The position numbers and the translations under genes were made by a program. The notes under the pieces were generated by a model. That model saw nothing but the letters and a program-made list of their open reading frames with translations. It made no database searches and was not told where the DNA came from. This document shows, one piece after another, positions 6,230-9,416 of a stretch of DNA of 9,416 nt. Location of the stretch: NCBI GenBank assembly GCA_003556835.1, contig PWQG01000108.1:1-9416 (forward strand), in the 5' to 3' direction. The first letter of the stretch is position 1. The number at the start of each line of letters is the position of its first letter. Origin of the DNA: Gammaproteobacteria bacterium. Lineage in GTDB: Bacteria; Pseudomonadota; Gammaproteobacteria; Pseudomonadales; Pseudohongiellaceae.

Positions 6230-6724
6230 ATGAAAGCAATACTGGTGTGTGGGCCTACGGGAGTAGGGAAAACGACATACTCAATCAAATTGGCCAAGGA
6301 GCTGGGTGCTGTACGGTTCTCCATCGATCCCTGGATGCAGAATCTATTCTCGAAAGATATGACATCTTTGGATTATTCCTGGATGATCGAAAGAGTGGAG
6401 CGGTGCAATAAGCAGATATGGGAAGTAAGTGAACAGATTTTGACTTTGGGAGGTGCGGTAATCCTCGATCTGGGTTTCACCAGCAAAGCAGAGCGCTCGA
6501 TATTTGTTGAACTCGCCAATAATATTGGTGCGAGTTCGGAGATACACTACTTGAATGCACCGGCTGAGCTTAGAAAAGAACGCGTCAGGAAGCGAAACCA
6601 GGACAAAGATCCTGATGTGTACGCCTTTGAAGTCACAGATTTCATGTTCAATTTCATGGAGCCCCGATTTGAAATTCCGGACAGCAATGAGCTTGATGGC
6701 GGTAAGACTGTAATTGATGAATAG
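6230..6724 (+). CDS. Small P-loop kinase / AAA-type ATP-binding protein
   Basis: 164 residues. A Walker A motif GPTGVGKTT lies at residues 8-16 right after the first strand, as in nucleoside-kinase-like P-loop proteins. SIDPWM at 31-36 provides an Asp in the position where small-molecule kinases bind the acceptor, VILDLGF at 77-83 is a Walker-B-like strand, and the basic RKERVRKRN at 115-123 looks like the LID. The architecture is that of zeta-toxin, chloramphenicol-phosphotransferase and AAA_33 type predicted kinases; the substrate is unknown. GGAGG precedes the ATG by about 6 bases. No antitoxin-like partner precedes it; the upstream ORF is the CPBP remnant. Codon use is more AT-rich than the flanking conserved genes, in keeping with recent acquisition. 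Confidence 0.82.
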   Translation: MKAILVCGPTGVGKTTYSIKLAKELGAVRFSIDPWMQNLFSKDMTSLDYSWMIERVERCNKQIWEVSEQILTLGGAVILDLGFTSKAERSIFVELANNIGASSEIHYLNAPAELRKERVRKRNQDKDPDVYAFEVTDFMFNFMEPRFEIPDSNELDGGKTVIDE

Positions 6725-6829
6725 ATGAACAATGATCCATGAAGCGCACGGATGCGAAGGACCTGAATCTGGTAAACAAAACAGGCCGCGTGCGGTCTTA
6801 TGTAAACCAGAGTTGTTTCGGAGTAAATC

Positions 6830-7285
6830 ATGGCAGGTGGTTGGTCGCGTGACGGTGCTGTACAGGATCAGATAGATGCCAGTGTTGAAGAGGCTGTCGA
6901 GCGCGCTCGACAGGGCCTGGGCAGTGGAGAAAGTGCTGATGTCTGTCACGAATGCGGTAAAGCAATCCCGGAGGCGCGGCGCCAGGCCATCCCCGGTGTG
7001 AGACTGTGCATAAATTGCCAGTCGGAGCTTGAAGAAGAGGAGACCCAGGCTTCATCCATCAATCGACGCGGTAGCAAGGATAGCCAGCTTAGGGAACCTC
7101 TGATTAATTCCATGACCGCTCTGGCCTTCAGCCAAACTCGCTATCAAGGCGCACTTTCGCCGGCATGCGTCCGCCTGTCAAGAATGTGCAACGCGGAGAG
7201 CGGGTTTGACTGGAGGCCCCTTCGGGCGGGGCCTGGCGCGCACTGCTGCGGCGTTCTCGTGCTTGCCAAGGGCTACGGCCATTGA
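6830..7285 (+). CDS. ybiI: YbiI-type DksA/TraR C4 zinc-finger protein with MITE-derived tail
   Basis: The first 88 residues match YbiI from end to end: MAGGW-x-DGAV near the start, a short helix, C39-x2-C42 and C60-x2-C63 forming the C4 zinc finger, the IPGVRLC signature, and the terminal NRRGSKDSQLR where E. coli YbiI ends. Members resemble the zinc-finger part of DksA/TraR and lack the long coiled coil; the role of YbiI itself is poorly defined. Here there is no stop after that point. A MITE inserted at codon 88 keeps the frame open, adding 63 residues encoded by the element before TGA at 7283-7285. The tail shows no domain. The protein may still fold because the zinc finger and native C-terminus are intact. 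It starts at ATG 6830 with a weak GGAG-like site upstream (CGGAG, 6819-6823). Confidence 0.88.
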   Translation: MAGGWSRDGAVQDQIDASVEEAVERARQGLGSGESADVCHECGKAIPEARRQAIPGVRLCINCQSELEEEETQASSINRRGSKDSQLREPLINSMTALAFSQTRYQGALSPACVRLSRMCNAESGFDWRPLRAGPGAHCCGVLVLAKGYGH

Positions 7286-7356
7286 CTGCACACGAGGCCT
7301 TGCAGCAGCGCGCGCCAGACTCCCGCAGAGCGGTCATGGAATTAATCAGAGGTTCC
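7093..7356. mobile_element. 264-bp MITE with perfect 31-bp terminal inverted repeats
   Basis: The left end 7093-7123 and the right end 7326-7356 are exact inverted copies over 31 bases, beginning GGAACCTCTGATTAATTCC. Inside is a stem AGGCCCC/GGGGCCT at 7214-7234. Next to it is a second long inverted repeat, 7235-7261 against 7291-7316, about 26 bases with a few mismatches. No open frame resembles a transposase, so the element is non-autonomous and would depend on an enzyme supplied in trans. The perfect terminal repeats and intact duplication suggest a recent insertion. It lies precisely between the zinc-finger gene and the acetyltransferase gene, altering the end of the first and supplying the leader of the second. 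Confidence 0.85.
7347..7352 (+). promoter_or_regulatory. Ribosome site for the GNAT gene supplied by the MITE end
   Basis: CAGAGG in the right terminal repeat lies 10 bases before the ATG at 7363, the only purine-rich site in range. The ATTAAT within the same repeat is the nearest AT-rich box. Translation of the acetyltransferase therefore appears to rely on sequence brought by the element. Confidence 0.4.
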
Positions 7357-7362
7357 TTAGAT

Positions 7363-8067
7363 ATGGACGACGTAAGCCAACGCCATCTATCACTCCTACC
7401 AGATTTGCCGCTATGGACAGAGACGCGCGACTTGCTGTTGAGGGAGGGCTCCACGCTGCTTGAGAATCCGACTCGGAACGGCTTCGTGGTCTGGAATGCG
7501 AAGCTTGGCTTGGGTTCCGTCGTTGGCGATCCGGAGCCTTATGCCCTCGCATTGGCCGCTGATTATGTGTCAGAATTTCTCGCATTCGGAGGAAATATAG
7601 AACGTGTGGTTACGGTATTGCCAGAATTCGAGGCAGAGCTTGCTACGGTTTTTTCGGCGCCCGAGCAGTTGCCGTTTGTACCACCCCGAAGATGCAGGGA
7701 GATCAACCTGAACGAGATTGCTGCACTGGCTCATCTCCCCGATGATCTGGTTGCCGAACTGTCTGGCGTTGCGGAAGATGGGGTTATACTTGTGGCTGCC
7801 TTTGACGGAGCGCTCCCAGTGGCTTTTTCCTATGTGGCGGCAGAGACGGAGTCGTTGTGGGATGTGTCCATTGACACAGTCCCGAGCCATCGCCGCCAAG
7901 GCTACGCAGCGGCGGCCGTACTTCACCTCATGTGTATTATGAGAAGGAAAGGTAAGTCTGCCGTATGGGGAGCGTTACAAAGCAACCCGGCATCAGCGAA
8001 CCTGGCTCGTCGTTTGGGGTTTGTGGTGAACGACAGGCTTTGGGTCCTGACCCGGAGCTCCACCTGA
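7363..8067 (+). CDS. GNAT-family N-acetyltransferase
   Basis: 234 residues. The C-terminal half holds the GNAT fold: strand VILVAAFDGALPVAFSYV at about 141-158, strand SLWDVSIDTV at 165-173, the acetyl-CoA pyrophosphate loop R177-R-Q-G-Y-A followed by helix AAVLHLMC, and SNPASANLARRLGFV at 207-221, where Asn208 and the GF step are typical. The N-terminal 110 residues form a less conserved domain, with PEPYALAL near 58-65, as in two-part GNAT proteins. The acceptor is unknown. The frame is open further upstream into the MITE (another ATG at 7336), but ATG 7363 is the first codon outside the element and the likely native start. Ahead of the insertion this gene would have abutted the zinc-finger gene, suggesting they were once co-transcribed. 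Confidence 0.85.
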   Translation: MDDVSQRHLSLLPDLPLWTETRDLLLREGSTLLENPTRNGFVVWNAKLGLGSVVGDPEPYALALAADYVSEFLAFGGNIERVVTVLPEFEAELATVFSAPEQLPFVPPRRCREINLNEIAALAHLPDDLVAELSGVAEDGVILVAAFDGALPVAFSYVAAETESLWDVSIDTVPSHRRQGYAAAAVLHLMCIMRRKGKSAVWGALQSNPASANLARRLGFVVNDRLWVLTRSST

Positions 8068-8126
8068 CAACCGAGTTCCAGCTGACGGTTCTCGCGACAA
8101 CCTATCCACCCCGGAGGGACACTATC

Positions 8127-8576
8127 ATGAAACGCGCCTGCCTCTTTCTGCTGCTCTGCTGCCTTCCCGCGGCCCAAGCCTGGGCCAGCCCTGAAACCGA
8201 AGCTCAGATCCGCCAACTGGAACAACGAATGGCGGAAGCCCTGGTGGCCACCGACACCGAGGCCCTGCACGCACTCTGGGCCGAGGATTTTACCGTCAAC
8301 AACCCCGCTAATACCGTGCTGCCCGACCGCGCCAGTGTCATGGAGCGCGTCCATGCCGGCATCATCCAGTACGCACAGTACGAGCAACACGTCGAGCTTA
8401 TGCGCATCCATGGCGATACAGCCATCGTCATGGGCGAGGAGCGAATACGCCCGACGGGCGAGGCGCCCGGCGCCGGCAGCACCATAGTCCGTCGCTTTAC
8501 CAATATCTGGATGCGGGATTCGCAAGGACAATGGCGGCTTACCGCCCGGCATGCCAATGTGATTGACGAGGTTTGA
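8127..8576 (+). CDS. Exported NTF2/SnoaL-like (DUF4440-type) protein
   Basis: 149 residues. A Sec signal occupies residues 1-20 (MKRACLFLLLCCLPAAQAWA) with cleavage before SPETEAQ. The rest is a compact NTF2-like cone: an N-terminal helix with IRQLEQRMAEALVATDTEAL, WAEDFTVNNP near 51-60, a second helix with VMERVHAGII, then strands HVELMRIHGDTAIVMGE, IVRRFTNIWMR and WRLTARHANVI. This order is typical of DUF4440/SnoaL-like domains, which are either small-molecule enzymes or ligand-binding scaffolds; no catalytic set can be assigned. GGAGGG precedes the ATG by about 8 bases, which settles the start; a longer frame extending back to 7965 overlaps the acetyltransferase and lacks support. It follows the GNAT gene by 59 bases on the same strand, so co-transcription is possible. 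Confidence 0.87.
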   Translation: MKRACLFLLLCCLPAAQAWASPETEAQIRQLEQRMAEALVATDTEALHALWAEDFTVNNPANTVLPDRASVMERVHAGIIQYAQYEQHVELMRIHGDTAIVMGEERIRPTGEAPGAGSTIVRRFTNIWMRDSQGQWRLTARHANVIDEV

Positions 8577-8904
8577 CGAGGGCTGCCAAGCTGCGGTATT
8601 GCAGCAAGTGCCGCTCTAGCTGGCATCAACTAGGCGGAAGCCAAACGTACAGCAAATGCTCCTTAAGGAAATTGTATCCTTTACAACAGTAGGTAATCTC
8701 AAATCCCAGGCGGTAATGAAACAAATCGGAATGACCCTGTCTGACTGTTTTGAGCATCCAGCTCTGCCAAAGGAAAGTCCGCTCAGACCGCATTGCCTTT
8801 ATCGACTCACGAGCAAACACTATGCCCCATGAGCAAGCGCATCAATTTACGCCTTCAGTCCTCGGATGGCGGCTGCCCTGATGGGCTTAGGGTCGCCAGA
8901 TAGA
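8577..8904. other. 328-bp intergenic stretch, no gene recognised
   Basis: A small stem GCTGC/GCAGC (8590-8605) follows the NTF2-like gene and may help end its transcript. Beyond it I see only short open frames on both strands with no motif, including 64 codons on the minus strand at 8626-8820 and a 24-codon frame from 8829. In-frame ATGs at 8866 and 8881 could extend the EamA gene upstream, but neither has a good ribosome site. Confidence 0.5.
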
Positions 8905-9416
8905 ATGGTGGGGTTGAGTACAGCGCTCATTGCAGTCGCGGCACTTTGCTGAGGGTTATCTGGCGGAATCGGCGGCATTCTCACGAGCGAGGGTTGGAAC
9001 CCGATTGTGGTGTCGTTCTACCGGGGCACAATCGGGCTGCTGTTCGTTCTCATCTGGCTGGCTTTGCGCCCGCGTGGCAGCGGGCTGGCAAGTGGCCGAT
9101 TATGGTTCTGGTCAGCGGTCGCCGGTGTGGGCGTGGCTGGCAACTTCGCATTGTATTTCGTGAGCATCGCGGAGGGCAGTGTCGCGGTTGCGGCGACCCT
9201 GATGTATTGCGCACCGGTGTTCGTGTATCTCGTGTCCTTCACATTCAAGCTGGAAAAACCCACTCTGCCCAAGTGGGCCGCGATTGTAATGGTCATGCTT
9301 GGCGTCGTTCTGCTTACGGGTATTTACGAGATGGGAGCTGGTGAGGTCACCTTGCTCGCTGCCGCTGCCGGGCTGCTTTCCGGCCTGTCCTATGCGGTAT
9401 TCATTTTCGGCTTCAA
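8905..9416 (+). pseudogene. EamA-family (DMT) transporter with in-frame TGA, runs off right edge
   Basis: The frame encodes a drug/metabolite-transporter-type membrane protein. It opens MVGLSTALIAVAALC, then TGA at 8950-8952, then GLSGGIGGILTSEGWNPIVV and SFYRG, followed by hydrophobic segments such as GLLFVLIWLAL, FWSAVAGVGVAGNFALYFVS, AATLMYCAPVFVYLVSF, AAIVMVMLGVVLLTGIYEM and AAAAGLLSGLSYAVFIFGF. In EamA proteins the position of the TGA, between the first hydrophobic run and GLSGG, is normally a conserved Trp, so TGG to TGA is the simplest explanation. Everything after the stop is well preserved and in frame, so the change looks recent. Start codons inside the frame after the stop would lose the first membrane segment. 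No selenocysteine insertion structure was evident. Function before mutation would be export of an unknown metabolite. Confidence 0.8.

Larger units (their letters stand above)
7089..7360. repeat. TTAG target-site duplication flanking the MITE
   Basis: TTAG occurs at 7089-7092 and again at 7357-7360, immediately outside the terminal inverted repeats. A 4-bp duplication of the form YTAR is the known target preference of the IS5 group, so an IS5-group transposase is a reasonable but unproven source. Confidence 0.75.

Noticed and set aside
6221..6829. Toxin-antitoxin pair made of the CPBP remnant or the zinc-finger gene with the P-loop kinase
   Set aside because: The upstream frame is a membrane protease fragment and the downstream gene is a YbiI homologue; neither resembles an antitoxin, and spacing to the latter is about 105 bases.
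7124..7325. Transposase or other gene inside the MITE
   Set aside because: Frames on both strands through the element are by-products of its GC-rich repeats; no DDE-type signature or other motif was seen.
7965..8126. N-terminal extension of the NTF2-like protein
   Set aside because: It overlaps the acetyltransferase gene in another frame and would bury the signal peptide; ATG 8127 has a well-placed GGAGGG.
8626..8820. 64-codon minus-strand frame downstream of the NTF2-like gene
   Set aside because: No motif, no convincing ribosome site, and composition like the intergenic DNA around it.
8950..8952. Selenocysteine codon in the EamA gene
   Set aside because: EamA transporters have Trp here and are not selenoproteins; no suitable stem-loop was evident directly after the codon.

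Overview
The window reads as a gammaproteobacterial chromosome segment of moderately high GC. The case rests on gene content: a full-length YaeQ, a YbiI-type DksA/TraR zinc-finger protein, a NosR/NirI-type flavoprotein and a periplasm-exporting gene set. I cannot name the genus. Intrinsic base composition drops between about 4.9 and 6.8 kb, where a DUF4242 gene, membrane-protein debris and an orphan P-loop kinase sit. That stretch looks like a less ancestral, partly decayed insert.

Layout. 1-1617 (-): 5' part (539 codons) of a NosR/NirI-family FMN-binding polyferredoxin-like membrane protein that runs off the left edge. 1801-2466 and 2456-2995 (+): an overlapping pair, a HAD-family phosphatase and yaeQ. 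3161-3832 (-): a secreted DUF1554/lectin-like protein, convergent with yaeQ and separated from it by a large hairpin. 4003-4848 (-): a Tat-exported type II haloacid dehalogenase. 4849-5241: an intergenic region rich in nested inverted repeats, ending in 5242-5514 (+), a DUF4242 protein. 5578-6217 (+): one reading frame with two internal stops, holding membrane segments and the C-terminal end of a CPBP (Abi) intramembrane protease; I read it as a pseudogene. 6230-6724 (+): small P-loop kinase/ATPase. 6830-7285 (+): ybiI homologue with its 3' end altered by a 264-bp MITE (7093-7356). 7363-8067 (+): GNAT acetyltransferase beginning 6 bp past the MITE. 8127-8576 (+): exported NTF2/SnoaL-like protein. 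8577-8904: no gene recognised. 8905-9416 (+): EamA-family transporter with an in-frame TGA replacing a conserved Trp, running off the right edge.

The genes do not form one pathway. The most informative structures are the intact MITE with perfect 31-bp terminal repeats and a TTAG duplication, sitting exactly at the ybiI/GNAT junction; the point-mutated EamA gene; the repeat-rich leader in front of the DUF4242 gene; and the Tat signal on the dehalogenase. I found no tRNA, rRNA, CRISPR array or defence system, and I do not see strong evidence for an undescribed multi-gene system.
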